Positions 8,273-17,106 of a stretch of 64,000 nt of DNA are shown here, piece by piece (positions within the stretch are counted from its first letter, which is position 1; each line of letters starts with the position of its first letter). The translations under genes were made by a program, and so were the position numbers. Source of the stretch: Bacillus methanolicus (GTDB lineage Bacteria; Bacillota; Bacilli; Bacillales; Cytobacillaceae); assembly GCF_028888695.1 (NCBI RefSeq), contig NZ_PNFF01000002.1, positions 434,001 to 498,000 on the forward strand, read 5' to 3'. A model generated the notes under the pieces. The model did not search any database. It worked only from the letters and a program-made list of their open reading frames with translations, and was not told the DNA's origin.

Positions 8273-8872
8273 TCACTTATTCATCTGTTCAAGAAATCCT
8301 CCAAGCAGGGTATCTAGGTCGTCTTCCTCTTCTTCTTTTTCATCCTCAAAACTCGACTGTTGTTTTGCACTGTCCCAACTAAAGTTAGCTAGGTCATCTT
8401 CCATTTCATTGAAATTTTCATTCGATTCATCAAGTGATTGATTCACAGGTTCATCCGAACGTTCGTCAAGTTCAAAATCAACTATTGGTTCTTCTTCCTG
8501 CAAATACAGGGCTTGATCAATATCAGTCGCTTTGCTGTTTAACGCTGCAAGAAGAGATGTGGAACGAACCGGATCATTTATCAGGTGATAAAGAATACTC
8601 CCTAACAGAGCCTCTGAATGCTCATGTTTAAGCCAGTCCCGCTGAACTTTGCTCAGCTTCTGCGGAAGAGGAATGCTAATCATTTCCCGTTCTTTCGAAA
8701 GTGACTGGCTGACACCTTGAATTACGAATTCAGCAATTTTACTCGAAAAATTCCTCTTCTCTGTTTCTTTCAGTTTCTGGAGCTGTTTGACTATGTGGTC
8801 GGGAGTATCCGAAGGTATACGAAAGGCAATGGTTTGGCCTCTTTTAATCCCGTTTGATGATGATTTGCTCAT
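8273..8872 (-). CDS. Putative partition adaptor, second gene of a ParM-like operon
   Basis: A 199-residue protein. The first ~75 residues (GQTIAFRIPSDTPDHIVKQL, then NFSSKIAEFVIQGV) look like a short DNA-binding segment of ribbon-helix-helix character. The C-terminal half is very acidic, with runs of Glu and Asp, and ends LDTLLGGFLEQMNK. It starts 13 bases after the ParM-like gene and shares its terminator. By position and shape it is the likely ParR-type adaptor that binds the upstream repeats and caps the filament. No sequence family was recognised with certainty. Confidence 0.5.
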   Translation of the reverse strand: MSKSSSNGIKRGQTIAFRIPSDTPDHIVKQLQKLKETEKRNFSSKIAEFVIQGVSQSLSKEREMISIPLPQKLSKVQRDWLKHEHSEALLGSILYHLINDPVRSTSLLAALNSKATDIDQALYLQEEEPIVDFELDERSDEPVNQSLDESNENFNEMEDDLANFSWDSAKQQSSFEDEKEEEEDDLDTLLGGFLEQMNK

Positions 8873-8885
8873 AATATCACCTTAT

Positions 8886-10064
8886 TTAAGCCTTCACAGG
8901 TTTTTGTTCCTCTCCCTTTTTCTCTTTAGCCGTTCTGCGAACATAGTCAGAAATTAATTTATAATAAGCATTCGCCATCATCCAGATGCTTTCTTTTTCA
9001 TCTTCAAAAAAATCAATATTATAGCCGTCTAAATTATTATTTAGCGTTTTTATATAATCTTTTAAAATAATGGAACCTCCACCTACAAAGTAACAAATCT
9101 CTGTTTGGGAATTCTTTAGCCACATATTTCGTAAAAGGCGATACTGCTTCTTCGCCAAATCAAGGAGGATCCGGTCGGTGATATCATGGACACTTGTACG
9201 GCTGCCCCTTACCATAATATGATTCCGATCGTTCTTCTTTGTAATAATCTCCACAACATCGCGGCGACTGTCCAATTCCACTCCGTGCCGGGAGCGAATC
9301 TCTTCCCTGATCGCCTCTAAAGCCTCAGAAACGCCAAGATTAAATCCTTGCGCTTTATCATCATCCACTTTTCGGTCTTTAATGACGGCGATATCCGTCG
9401 ATAACCCGCCAATATCTTGGATAAGGATTCTTTTATTAATTAAATCTTTATTAATAATGTTCAACTCATTATCCATGACAAGGTTTATAAAAGCAGCAAA
9501 CCCTTCAGGATACACCTTCACTTCATCAAATTTGATATTTACTTTCAATCCTTGATATTTAGGGGTAATCAAAAATTCAACTTGGTGAACGGAACCTAAT
9601 AATTTCGAGCGGTAACCGGTATCTCTTCCTTCTTTTACTTCGCGAAGAGGCAAGCCCGTGCCCAAAGTATAATTCGCATCGATGACATTTTTCGACTTTG
9701 GAAACACTTTGGCATTTTCCGGCCTCGCTGCATCTAAAGCAAGGGAAGCAAACAGCAAGATCAATGTTTGATCCTCTGCCGACTTGCTGCTGCCGGGGTC
9801 TAATTCAGAAGCATTGTCGCTTTTCGTCGCTAAATGGCCGACGCGGTAAATCACGTTATTTTCTTTTAGAGCAGGGGAGTGTACTTTTATATGTATACCG
9901 TCCAAAGGATCTTGATTATCTAATTCTTCTATACCGATAACAGGTCTGTCCTCGATGTCTCTGGCAATCACGTTCGGAATATTTAATTCATATTCTAATT
10001 TTCCAAAAATTGCTTTTAACGAATCATTTCCAACGTCTACCGCAGCAATTCTGCTATTGCTCAT
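8886..10064 (-). CDS. ParM/Alp-like actin family ATPase
   Basis: 392 residues with actin-fold signatures: phosphate 1 loop VDVGNDSLKAIFG (residues ~9-21), phosphate 2 loop IQDIGGLSTDIAVI (~215) and the adenosine loop YFVGGGSIILK (~330). This is the ParM/StbA plasmid-segregation family, whose members polymerise with ATP and push DNA copies apart. Gene order is repeat array, actin, adaptor, as in plasmid par loci. Chromosomal genes surround it, so it is either a captured plasmid locus or a chromosomal relative with another task. Start ATG with GGAAGG upstream. Confidence 0.85.
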   Translation of the reverse strand: MSNSRIAAVDVGNDSLKAIFGKLEYELNIPNVIARDIEDRPVIGIEELDNQDPLDGIHIKVHSPALKENNVIYRVGHLATKSDNASELDPGSSKSAEDQTLILLFASLALDAARPENAKVFPKSKNVIDANYTLGTGLPLREVKEGRDTGYRSKLLGSVHQVEFLITPKYQGLKVNIKFDEVKVYPEGFAAFINLVMDNELNIINKDLINKRILIQDIGGLSTDIAVIKDRKVDDDKAQGFNLGVSEALEAIREEIRSRHGVELDSRRDVVEIITKKNDRNHIMVRGSRTSVHDITDRILLDLAKKQYRLLRNMWLKNSQTEICYFVGGGSIILKDYIKTLNNNLDGYNIDFFEDEKESIWMMANAYYKLISDYVRRTAKEKKGEEQKPVKA

Positions 10065-10149
10065 AAAAAATCCTTCCTTTCTTTCGTCAGCTTATAGTAA
10101 GCGTAAATGACTGCGGCCGACGATTCAATCATATTGGAAAATATTAATG

Positions 10150-10342
10150 AAAACGTAAACATGTACACGAAAATGTAAACTTAAAAACAAAACTGCAAAC
10201 ATGTCGAATTATAAGGAAGTAAACGGTTTTGTAAACATGCAAACAAACTTGTTTACAATCGCAAACACTTTTGCAAACACGTAAACATATTTGTTTACAA
10301 ACGAAAACAAAACATAAACACGCAAACATTTTTGTTTACAAG
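10150..10342. repeat. GTAAAC-rich repeat array upstream of the ParM-like gene (parC-like)
   Basis: Within ~190 bp there are about a dozen copies of G(T/C)AAAC, several within a longer inverted unit of the type GTAAACATATTTGTTTAC (10281-10298). The unit TTTGTTTACAA recurs near 10290 and 10332. The spacing between copies is irregular. The array lies immediately upstream of the ParM-like operon, where par loci keep their centromere. An ORF track through it is an artefact of the repeats. Confidence 0.6.
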
Positions 10343-10381
10343 GAATGATCGTATGGTTCTGTTCTATAAAGTCACTTACAG

Positions 10382-10432
10382 AAAAAAGCAGAAGTCTTCA
10401 GTGGTCTTTATGCCCACGATAGACTTCTGCTT
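10382..10432 (-). terminator. Terminator of the DUF1836 gene
   Basis: Arms AAGCAGAAGTCT and AGACTTCTGCTT with a ~23-base loop; the minus strand then runs into TTTTTT. Confidence 0.8.
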
Positions 10433-10447
10433 CAGCTTCCGTAAATA

Positions 10448-11026
10448 TTAGCTTTTTTTACCATCTTTTAATTCATCAACTAGCTTTTCCGCTACCCTTC
10501 TATATAAGTTGCTAATGCCAACAAATGCAGCGATTAATAACACCTTCTCCAAATACTGTGAATCTTGTTCTTCCAGCTTTTTGATTTCTTCGTTTACTTC
10601 TTTCGCCTTTTCTTCAATATCTTCTTTAAAGGATTCGACATTTTTCTTAAAAAGATAGAGATAGCTTTCGTAAAAAGCCTCTAAATTGAAATCCCCTGCT
10701 ATGATCTTTTCATTCAAACCATCAAGAGTCGTTTTAATATCATTGAGCGACAGCGCCCCTTTTAACTGATAGATCAGGCTGATTAAAAGTAAATGTTCTT
10801 TTGAATATTTTTTATTCTTAATAGGAAAAAACAGTTTTCCTTTGGCATAGTTATTGATCATCGTTTTCGTTAAAACTTTTTCATCTTCCGTACGTTTGGA
10901 TGCACCATATTTTTGTTCAAATAATTGAATTACTTGATCCATGTACAAGTCAATTTTCGGAAGGTCCTCCAATGTAATGATATTTTCTAACCCAAGATCT
11001 GCAATGATTTCATTTACATTCTCCAT
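10448..11026 (-). CDS. DUF1836 domain protein
   Basis: About 192 residues (201 if the ATG at 11053 is used). The N-terminal two thirds resemble the DUF1836 family, which has a MerR-like winged-helix core (KVLTKTMINNYAKGKLFFPI, KKYSKEHLLLISLIYQLKG). A long Glu/Lys coiled coil and a helical end (LLIAAFVGISNLYRR) follow. ATG 11026 has GAGGTT eight bases upstream and is preferred; the upstream ATG has a weaker AGGATAA site. It is probably a transcriptional regulator, but no target is known. Confidence 0.65.
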   Translation of the reverse strand: MENVNEIIADLGLENIITLEDLPKIDLYMDQVIQLFEQKYGASKRTEDEKVLTKTMINNYAKGKLFFPIKNKKYSKEHLLLISLIYQLKGALSLNDIKTTLDGLNEKIIAGDFNLEAFYESYLYLFKKNVESFKEDIEEKAKEVNEEIKKLEEQDSQYLEKVLLIAAFVGISNLYRRVAEKLVDELKDGKKS

Positions 11027-11158
11027 TGTTCCAACCTCTGTTTTTTCTTTCATTTTATCCTAATAAATTTTTAAAGTAAATTATTGACTACTTATCATTA
11101 TGATTATATTATTATATATAGTATTGAAAACTACATATTGCCATAGGAGGACGATTCA

Positions 11159-11806
11159 GTGAACAATTATATACGCGAACCAATTAACGGACTGACACAT
11201 TTAGCCGGTGCAATTTTATCATTTGCCGGACTGCTTGCGATGGTCATCAAAGCTTCGATGGCAACATCATCGGCACTTGCCATTACATCTGTGATCATTT
11301 TTGGCATCAGCATGATCCTTTTATATTCTGCTTCTGCGACGTATCACATGGTCATTGCGAAAGATAAGGTTATTGCCTTCCTTAGACGGCTCGACCATTC
11401 GATGATCTTTGTTATGATTGCAGGATCGTATACGCCTTTTTGCCTCATTACCTTAAACGGGACAACAGGCTGGACGATTTTTGCCATTGTCACATCAATA
11501 GCTGTTTGCGGCGTGCTATTCAAAATGATCTGGTTTAAATGTCCGAGATGGCTGTCAACTTTGCTTTACATTCTGATGGGATGGATTATTATTTTTGCTT
11601 TTTCGCCCCTTGCCGAAACATTAGATCGTAATGGCGTGTTCCTTTTAGTGCTCGGAGGGATTTTCTATACGGTCGGCGGCATTATTTACGCAACAAAGCC
11701 GAAATTTTTACAATCAAAATACATGGGCTTTCATGAGATTTTTCACATCTTCATTCTGCTCGGAAGCGTCTCCCATTTTTTGAGCGTCTTTATGTATGTT
11801 CTATGA
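11159..11806 (+). CDS. yplQ: Hemolysin III / PAQR-family membrane protein (YplQ-like)
   Basis: 215 residues with a GTG start and AGGAGGACG upstream. Seven hydrophobic segments and family residues are visible: the opening REPINGLTHLAGAILS, SATYHM, RRLDHSMIFVMIAGSYTPFCL and the closing GFHEIFHIFILLGSVSHF with conserved His. These fit the PAQR/hemolysin III fold with a predicted metal-binding His/Asp set. The cellular role in Bacillus is unproven and the hemolysin name is historical. The gene is monocistronic, with its own terminator. Confidence 0.85.
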   Translation: MNNYIREPINGLTHLAGAILSFAGLLAMVIKASMATSSALAITSVIIFGISMILLYSASATYHMVIAKDKVIAFLRRLDHSMIFVMIAGSYTPFCLITLNGTTGWTIFAIVTSIAVCGVLFKMIWFKCPRWLSTLLYILMGWIIIFAFSPLAETLDRNGVFLLVLGGIFYTVGGIIYATKPKFLQSKYMGFHEIFHIFILLGSVSHFLSVFMYVL

Positions 11807-11810
11807 ATAG

Positions 11811-11853
11811 GCCGGTATTGCAGTTCTGAGCGAAACTGCAGACCGGTCTTTTT
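11811..11853 (+). terminator. Terminator after the hemolysin III-like gene
   Basis: GCCGGTATTGCAGTT pairs imperfectly with AACTGCAGACCGGTC and is followed by TTTTT. Confidence 0.8.
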
Positions 11854-11957
11854 ACTTTCGTTTAGAAAAATTTTTTCATTTATATTTGCATAAAATCAGC
11901 TGAAGCATATTCTGAACAATAAAAACCTTAACTGACTTCTTCCCTAGTTCAATCGAG

Positions 11958-11995
11958 TCGACAACAAACAACTTTATTGCTACAATAAAGTTGTT
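11958..11995 (+). promoter_or_regulatory. Promoter with overlapping 13-bp palindrome for the opuF-like operon
   Basis: TCGACA (11958) and TACAAT (11981) are spaced by 17 bases, a sigma-A-type promoter. A perfect inverted repeat with 13-bp arms (11967-11979 and 11983-11995, arms AACAACTTTATTG and its complement, 3-bp centre) covers the spacer and -10 region. The position is that of a repressor operator. The GntR/RCK_C regulator at 15051-15671 is one candidate, and a GbsR/OpcR-type repressor elsewhere is another. Confidence 0.6.
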
Positions 11996-12015
11996 ACTTT
12001 GTTAGGGGGAATAAT

Positions 12016-13140
12016 ATGATACAGTTTCAAAACATCGTTAAGAAGTATGGCAACAAAACAATTATCAACAATTTCAATTTGGATGTTGAAGCAGGACAGC
12101 TTGTTGTATTTATCGGACCGAGCGGCTGTGGAAAAACGACCTTGCTTAAAATGATTAATAAACTGATTCAACCGACATCAGGGAAGATTTATGTAAACGG
12201 TACGGATATCTCGAGAGCAGATCCGATTGAACTGAGAAGAAACATCGGTTATGTCATTCAAAATACCGGGCTGTTTCCCCATATGTCCATAAAAGAAAAT
12301 TTAGAATTGATTCCGAAGCTCAAGGGAGAAGATCCGGCTGCAATCGAAAAGAAAACGGAAGAATTGCTTGAATTAGTCGGTTTGGACCCGAAGGAATATT
12401 TGCATCGGTTTCCTAAGGAATTAAGCGGTGGACAGCAGCAAAGGATTGGGGTAGCAAGAGCCTTCTCTACAAACTCCGATATTATTTTAATGGATGAACC
12501 CTTCAGTGCTTTAGATCCCGTCACAAGAAGCTCCCTTCAAGAAGAACTATTCCAAATGCAAAAGGAATTAAATAAGACGATTATTTTTGTTACACACGAT
12601 ATGGATGAAGCGATAAAAATAGCAGATAAAATTTGTCTATTAAAAGACGGGAATATTCTCCAATATGACACACCGGAGAACATATTAAAAAATCCAGCTT
12701 CTGAGTTTGTAGAAAGTTTTATTGGCAAGAGAAGAGTTTGGAACAACCCGGAATTATTAAAAGCAGAGGATATTATGATTTTTAATCCTGTGAAAATTTC
12801 TCCTAAGCGAAATGTGATTCAAGCGATCGAAATTATGAAAGAAAATAAAGTGGACAGCTTAATGGTTACAGACAGGCACAATACCCTTTTAGGATTAGTG
12901 ACGTTAAAAGCGATTCAGCTATTGAACAGAAATTCTTTGATAGAAGATGTAATGGAGAAAAATGTCCTGGCTGTATCAGAAGATGCTAATTTAATATCTG
13001 TTTTGAAGACGATGAATGAGCATAAAATTGGCTATGTCCCTGTTGTGAACAGTACGGGACATTTAACCGGACTCATTACAAGAAGCTCCATCCTGTCAGC
13101 ATTAAGCAGTCAGCTGATTGATTTGGAGGTGACCTTTTAA
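12016..13140 (+). CDS. opuFA: OpuF/OpuC-type compatible-solute importer ATPase
   Basis: 374 residues. Walker A GPSGCGKTT begins near residue 34, signature LSGGQ near 135 and Walker B IILMDEP near 155. Two CBS domains fill residues ~255-370. This is the ATPase of osmotically controlled glycine betaine/choline ABC importers, in which CBS domains sense ionic strength or c-di-AMP. GTTAGGGGGAA precedes the ATG. The stop overlaps the next start (TAATG). Only one partner gene follows and it is a fusion, which points to OpuF rather than the four-gene OpuC layout. Confidence 0.85.
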   Translation: MIQFQNIVKKYGNKTIINNFNLDVEAGQLVVFIGPSGCGKTTLLKMINKLIQPTSGKIYVNGTDISRADPIELRRNIGYVIQNTGLFPHMSIKENLELIPKLKGEDPAAIEKKTEELLELVGLDPKEYLHRFPKELSGGQQQRIGVARAFSTNSDIILMDEPFSALDPVTRSSLQEELFQMQKELNKTIIFVTHDMDEAIKIADKICLLKDGNILQYDTPENILKNPASEFVESFIGKRRVWNNPELLKAEDIMIFNPVKISPKRNVIQAIEIMKENKVDSLMVTDRHNTLLGLVTLKAIQLLNRNSLIEDVMEKNVLAVSEDANLISVLKTMNEHKIGYVPVVNSTGHLTGLITRSSILSALSSQLIDLEVTF

Positions 13141-14708
13141 TGGGCGGATTATGGAATTTTATAATGACGAAATATGATCAAATCTTAAGTTTACTTGGCC
13201 AGCATATTTATTTAAGTGTGATTTCTGTCTTAATCGCCATCATCATCGGAATTCCTCTCGGCATCATGATTTCGAAAGAACAAAAGCTTGCAAAACCTAT
13301 TATCGGGGCAGCCAATGTTATTCAAGCAGTACCGAGCTTGGCCCTGCTCGGTTTCTTAATTCCTTTCATCGGAATCGGAAGCGCCCCTGCCATCGTGATG
13401 GTCGTCCTTTATTCCCTGCTTCCAATTGTGAAGAATACGTATACAGGATTAACAAATATAGACTCAGACATCCTTGAAGCTGCAAAAGGAATCGGATTAA
13501 CCAAGAGCCAAACGATGAGAAAAGTGCAGCTGCCTTTAGCCTTCCCGATGATTATGGCAGGAATCAGAATTTCGGCTGTAACAGCTGTCGGATTAATGAC
13601 AATCGCAGCATTCGTTGGTGCCGGTGGACTCGGCTATCTCGTATTTTCGGGTGTTCAAACAGTCGATAATTACATGATTCTAGCCGGCGCCATTCCGGCT
13701 TGTATTCTCGCCCTTCTCATCGACTATGTTGTCGGCAAGCTGGAATCCAAACTTTCGTATACAAATAAACAGCGTCCTTCACAATCCGGAACAAAAGTAT
13801 CCACCAGTCCATTGAAAAGAATCGCAATTCCTTCGTTGGTGATCTTACTTTTTGCAGCAGGAATCATCACGGTCTATTCGAACGTAAATTCAAAAGATAA
13901 AATTGTGATTGGTTCAAAAAATTTCAGTGAACAATTGATACTAGGGAACATGTTAGCAGATATAATTGAAGACAAAACTGATATTCAAGTAGAAAGACAA
14001 CTGAATCTCGGCGGAACACAGGTCGCCTTCAATGCCCTCAATAGCGGCGATATTGATCTATATGTCGAATATACAGGCACCGGTTTAGTGAATATTTTAA
14101 AAGAATCGGCAATGAACAATCCTGATGAGGTCTATCATGTCGTGAAAAAGAAATTTCATGAAAAGTATGGGGTTGAGCTATTAGAGCCTCTCGGGTTCAA
14201 TAATACGTATACTTTGGCGGTAAAGCAGGATACGGCCGAAAAGTTCGGACTGGAGACGTTTTCCGACTTGGCCAAGGTAAGCGACCAGTTAATACTTGGT
14301 CCGACAGTCGAATTTCCTAATAGAAGTGATGGTTTAATCGGGCTTTCCAAAACCTATCATATGAACTTTAAAGATGTGAAAGCTGTTGACGGCGGCTTGA
14401 GATACACGGCATTGAAAAATCAAGAAAGTGATGTCATCGATGCCTTTTCGACCGACGGCTTGCTGGAAGCATTCCAGTTAAAGGTGTTAAAAGATGATAA
14501 AAACTTCTTTCCTCCGTATTATGCTGTACCCATTATTAGAGAGGATACGTTAAAAGAATATCCGGAGCTGAAAAGCGCCATCAATACCTTAGCAGGCAAG
14601 CTTACCGATGAGAAAATGAGAAAGCTAAACTACAAAGTTGACAGTCTGAGAGAATCTCCGGAGAAGGTAGCAAAAGAATTTTTAAAAGAAGAAGGTTTGA
14701 TTGATTAA
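13140..14708 (+). CDS. opuFB: OpuF-type permease fused to its substrate-binding domain
   Basis: 522 residues. The first ~210 are the membrane permease with the ABC EAA-type loop (EAAKGIGLTKSQTMRKVQLPLAFPMI). A further membrane anchor near 225-245 is followed by an extracellular QAT-type solute-binding domain (IVIGSKNFSEQLILGNMLAD, ending EEGLID). Fusion of permease and binding protein defines OpuF systems. The ligand is expected to be glycine betaine, choline or a related osmolyte, and the aromatic cage could not be placed with certainty by eye. It ends in a terminator followed by a 20-nt repeat array. Confidence 0.85.
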   Translation: MGGLWNFIMTKYDQILSLLGQHIYLSVISVLIAIIIGIPLGIMISKEQKLAKPIIGAANVIQAVPSLALLGFLIPFIGIGSAPAIVMVVLYSLLPIVKNTYTGLTNIDSDILEAAKGIGLTKSQTMRKVQLPLAFPMIMAGIRISAVTAVGLMTIAAFVGAGGLGYLVFSGVQTVDNYMILAGAIPACILALLIDYVVGKLESKLSYTNKQRPSQSGTKVSTSPLKRIAIPSLVILLFAAGIITVYSNVNSKDKIVIGSKNFSEQLILGNMLADIIEDKTDIQVERQLNLGGTQVAFNALNSGDIDLYVEYTGTGLVNILKESAMNNPDEVYHVVKKKFHEKYGVELLEPLGFNNTYTLAVKQDTAEKFGLETFSDLAKVSDQLILGPTVEFPNRSDGLIGLSKTYHMNFKDVKAVDGGLRYTALKNQESDVIDAFSTDGLLEAFQLKVLKDDKNFFPPYYAVPIIREDTLKEYPELKSAINTLAGKLTDEKMRKLNYKVDSLRESPEKVAKEFLKEEGLID

Positions 14709-14727
14709 TAGGATCGTTTTTAGCATT

Positions 14728-14757
14728 AAAACCGGGCTCAGTCCCGGTCCTTTTTTG
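14728..14757 (+). terminator. Terminator of the opuF-like operon
   Basis: ACCGGG and CCCGGT arms (14731-14736, 14743-14748) followed by CCTTTTTT. Confidence 0.85.
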
Positions 14758-14774
14758 TTACTATATGGAGTGAA

Positions 14775-14954
14775 GGCTCATAAATGTGATCGATGGCTCA
14801 TATTTTGAAATGAAGGCTCATAAATTTGGATAAGGGCTCATTTTTCAGAATGACGGCTCATATATCGGCATAAGGGCTCATATTTCAGAACGACGGCTCA
14901 TATATCTGAATGAAGACTCATATATCGAAATGACGGCTCATAACCCGAAAAACT
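14775..14954. repeat. R20 array: nine units at an exact 20-nt period
   Basis: GGCTCA begins at 14775, 14795, 14815, 14835, 14855, 14875, 14895, 14915 (as GACTCA) and 14935. The units drift but keep the pattern GGCTCATAWAT-N-GAATGAC. There are no unique spacers and no cas genes, so it is not a CRISPR. It lies between the convergent opuFB and regulator genes. The same unit in the other orientation recurs at 20.1-20.5 kb. Confidence 0.85.
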
Positions 14955-15050
14955 CTAGAATCGTTTGGCTAATTTAGATACGATTTTATGCTCAAAACGC
15001 ATTAAACGCCCTGTTGTATCTTCGAAAAAAGCTGGTTTAACCCGCTTTTC

Positions 15051-15671
15051 TTATTCTCCCAAAAAATGCATGACCCGGTCATATGTTTTTTCGTCACCGA
15101 TAATGAGAAGCACATCTCCTTCGAGTATGCTTGCGTAAGGTCCCGGAGAAATGATTAGTTTTCCGTTCCTCTTGATTCCAACCACGGTTCCCCCGGTATT
15201 TTGCCAAAACTTCACTTCCGAAATCGTCTTTCCGATATGGCTGCAGCCCGGAACGATCTCCACCTCAATGGGCACCATTGGATTTGTATGACGGAGCTTT
15301 CCTGAATAATCAATGATTTTATTCACCGTGTCAAAAATCTGTTGATCCAGTTCCTCTCTCTTACTAAAAAGCGACTTCATTTGCTTTTCTAAATCCTTGA
15401 TAGTCTCCAAACTTGAAAACCTGTTTATATATTTAAATGCATTTTCCCGGGATGAAACGATAATTCCACTTCCCTTGGCAGATTGAACAATCCCTACGTC
15501 TTCTAAGATTTTAATGGCTCTCCTTACCGTTTCGGGAGACACATTATATTCGCTCGCTAAAGTTGATCGCCCATGGATTTTTTCTCCGACTTTAAATTTC
15601 CCATCGTATATTCGATTTGCAAGATCGATCGCGATTCGTTCATATGTTGGTATTTGTGTTCTCTGCTGCAT
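15051..15671 (-). CDS. GntR-type regulator with RCK_C domain (BusR-like)
   Basis: 206 residues: a winged helix of the GntR family (ANRIYDGKFKVGEKIHGRST, SPETVRRAIKILEDVGIV, residues ~15-75), a coiled coil (~85-120) and a C-terminal RCK_C/TrkA-C domain (~125-205). This is the architecture of BusR, a c-di-AMP-activated repressor of a glycine betaine importer in Lactococcus and streptococci. The location beside the opuF-like importer supports the same role. The ATG at 15671 has GGTGGAGG six bases upstream; the longer ORF to 15803 has no such site. Direct c-di-AMP binding is an inference. Confidence 0.75.
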   Translation of the reverse strand: MQQRTQIPTYERIAIDLANRIYDGKFKVGEKIHGRSTLASEYNVSPETVRRAIKILEDVGIVQSAKGSGIIVSSRENAFKYINRFSSLETIKDLEKQMKSLFSKREELDQQIFDTVNKIIDYSGKLRHTNPMVPIEVEIVPGCSHIGKTISEVKFWQNTGGTVVGIKRNGKLIISPGPYASILEGDVLLIIGDEKTYDRVMHFLGE

Positions 15672-15756
15672 AATATCCTCCACCGCAATAAAATCGTTTA
15701 CTTTTACTATACTCTTTTCTACGTGCATATGCGAATATCCAAACGCTGCCCATGCT

Positions 15757-15786
15757 TTGATAAGTAAAGTAGGAGTCTGGTAAGAT
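15757..15786 (+). promoter_or_regulatory. Promoter of pepT
   Basis: TTGATA (15757) and TAAGAT (15781) with an 18-base spacer, ending 34 bases before the TTG start of pepT. Confidence 0.5.
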
Positions 15787-15820
15787 GAAAATATAACAAT
15801 CAAAGGGAGATGAAGGAAAA

Positions 15821-17053
15821 TTGAAAGATGAAATCATTAAGAGGTTTACTACTTATGTGAAGGTAGACACGCAGTCCAATGATGAGAGTAATACATGTCC
15901 TTCCACGCCTGGACAGCTGACCCTTGCCAACATGCTGGTGGAAGAATTAAAAGCGATCGGGATGGAAGAAGTGACAATTGATGAAAACGGATATGTAATG
16001 GCAACACTCCCTTCCAATACAGAAAAACAAGTGCCTACAATCGGATTTTTGGCACATGTTGATACAGCGACCGATTTTACCGGCGCGGGCGTTAAACCGC
16101 AAATTGTAGAAGACTATGATGGCAACGATATTGTATTAAATAAAGAATTACAGATCGTGCTGTCTCCGAAAGACTTCCCAAATCTTCTCCAATATAAGGG
16201 CCACACGTTAATCACAACAGACGGAACGACTCTTCTCGGCGCTGATAACAAAGCCGGCATTGCTGAAATTATGACAGCAATGGCTTATTTGATAAACCAT
16301 CCGGAAATTAAGCACGGAAAAGTAAGAGTAGCTTTCACGCCTGATGAAGAAATTGGCAGAGGTCCTCACAAATTTGATGTGGCCGCTTTTAACGCCAAGT
16401 TTGCATATACGGTAGACGGAGGTCCGCTCGGAGAACTAGAGTACGAGAGCTTCAACGCTGCCGCTGCAAAAATTACGATTAAAGGAAGAAACATTCATCC
16501 TGGTTCAGCCAAAGGGAAGATGGTGAACTCTGCTAAAATCGCCATGGAATTGCACAGAAAGCTTCCGGCGAGTGAGGCACCTGAATATACAGAAGGATAT
16601 GAAGGGTTCTATCATTTGATTTCTATCAATGGCGACGTGGAACAAACAAAACTGCACTACATAATCAGGGATTTTGATAGGGACAGCTTCAATGCAAGAA
16701 AAGCCACGATCGAAAAGATTGTAAATGAATTTAGAGAAACATACGGAAAAGACAACATCATCCTGGAAATGAAAGATCAATATTACAACATGAGAGAAAA
16801 AATTGAACCGGTAAAAGAAATTGTCGAAATTGCTTATCAGGCAATGGAGAATTTGGGTATTCAGCCAATCATTAAGCCAATTCGGGGCGGCACAGACGGT
16901 TCGCAGCTATCTTTTATGGGACTGCCGACACCGAATATTTTTACAGGCGGAGAAAACTATCACGGCAAGTATGAATATATTTCAGTCGATAATATGATCA
17001 AAGCAACAAAAGTGATCATTGAGATCATCAAACTATTTGAACAAAGAGCTTAA
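15821..17053 (+). CDS. pepT: Peptidase T (tripeptide aminopeptidase)
   Basis: 410 residues, the same length as Bacillus PepT and similar throughout. This M20 zinc enzyme frees the N-terminal residue of tripeptides in the cytoplasm. Visible metal and catalytic motifs are [34 protein letters not shown] and a C-terminal [11 protein letters not shown]. It uses a TTG start with GAAGGA upstream; homologues begin at the same residue ([19 protein letters not shown]). Confidence 0.95.
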   Translation: MKDEIIKRFTTYVKVDTQSNDESNTCPSTPGQLTLANMLVEELKAIGMEEVTIDENGYVMATLPSNTEKQVPTIGFLAHVDTATDFTGAGVKPQIVEDYDGNDIVLNKELQIVLSPKDFPNLLQYKGHTLITTDGTTLLGADNKAGIAEIMTAMAYLINHPEIKHGKVRVAFTPDEEIGRGPHKFDVAAFNAKFAYTVDGGPLGELEYESFNAAAAKITIKGRNIHPGSAKGKMVNSAKIAMELHRKLPASEAPEYTEGYEGFYHLISINGDVEQTKLHYIIRDFDRDSFNARKATIEKIVNEFRETYGKDNIILEMKDQYYNMREKIEPVKEIVEIAYQAMENLGIQPIIKPIRGGTDGSQLSFMGLPTPNIFTGGENYHGKYEYISVDNMIKATKVIIEIIKLFEQRA

Positions 17054-17063
17054 AAAAGCGGCA

Positions 17064-17099
17064 GGCACCATCAGAAGACAAATGTCCACGGATGGTGCC
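17064..17099. repeat. Intergenic hairpin GGCACCATC/GATGGTGCC
   Basis: Perfect 9-bp arms with an 18-base loop containing GACAAATGTCCACG. It lacks a T-run, so it is not a classical terminator for pepT, though it separates two convergent genes. It resembles a hairpin repeat scattered in many Bacillus genomes, but that is from memory. Confidence 0.5.
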
Positions 17100-17106
17100 T
17101 ATCAGT

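Noticed and set aside
10144-10329. 61-residue Cys/Phe-rich ORF on the minus strand
   Set aside because: Product of translating the GTAAAC repeat array; no ribosome site.
14775-14954. CRISPR array
   Set aside because: The whole 20-nt unit repeats with no alternating unique spacers, the units are degenerate, and no cas genes are present.
17064-17099. Terminator for pepT
   Set aside because: Good stem but no T-run on either strand; listed as a hairpin repeat instead.
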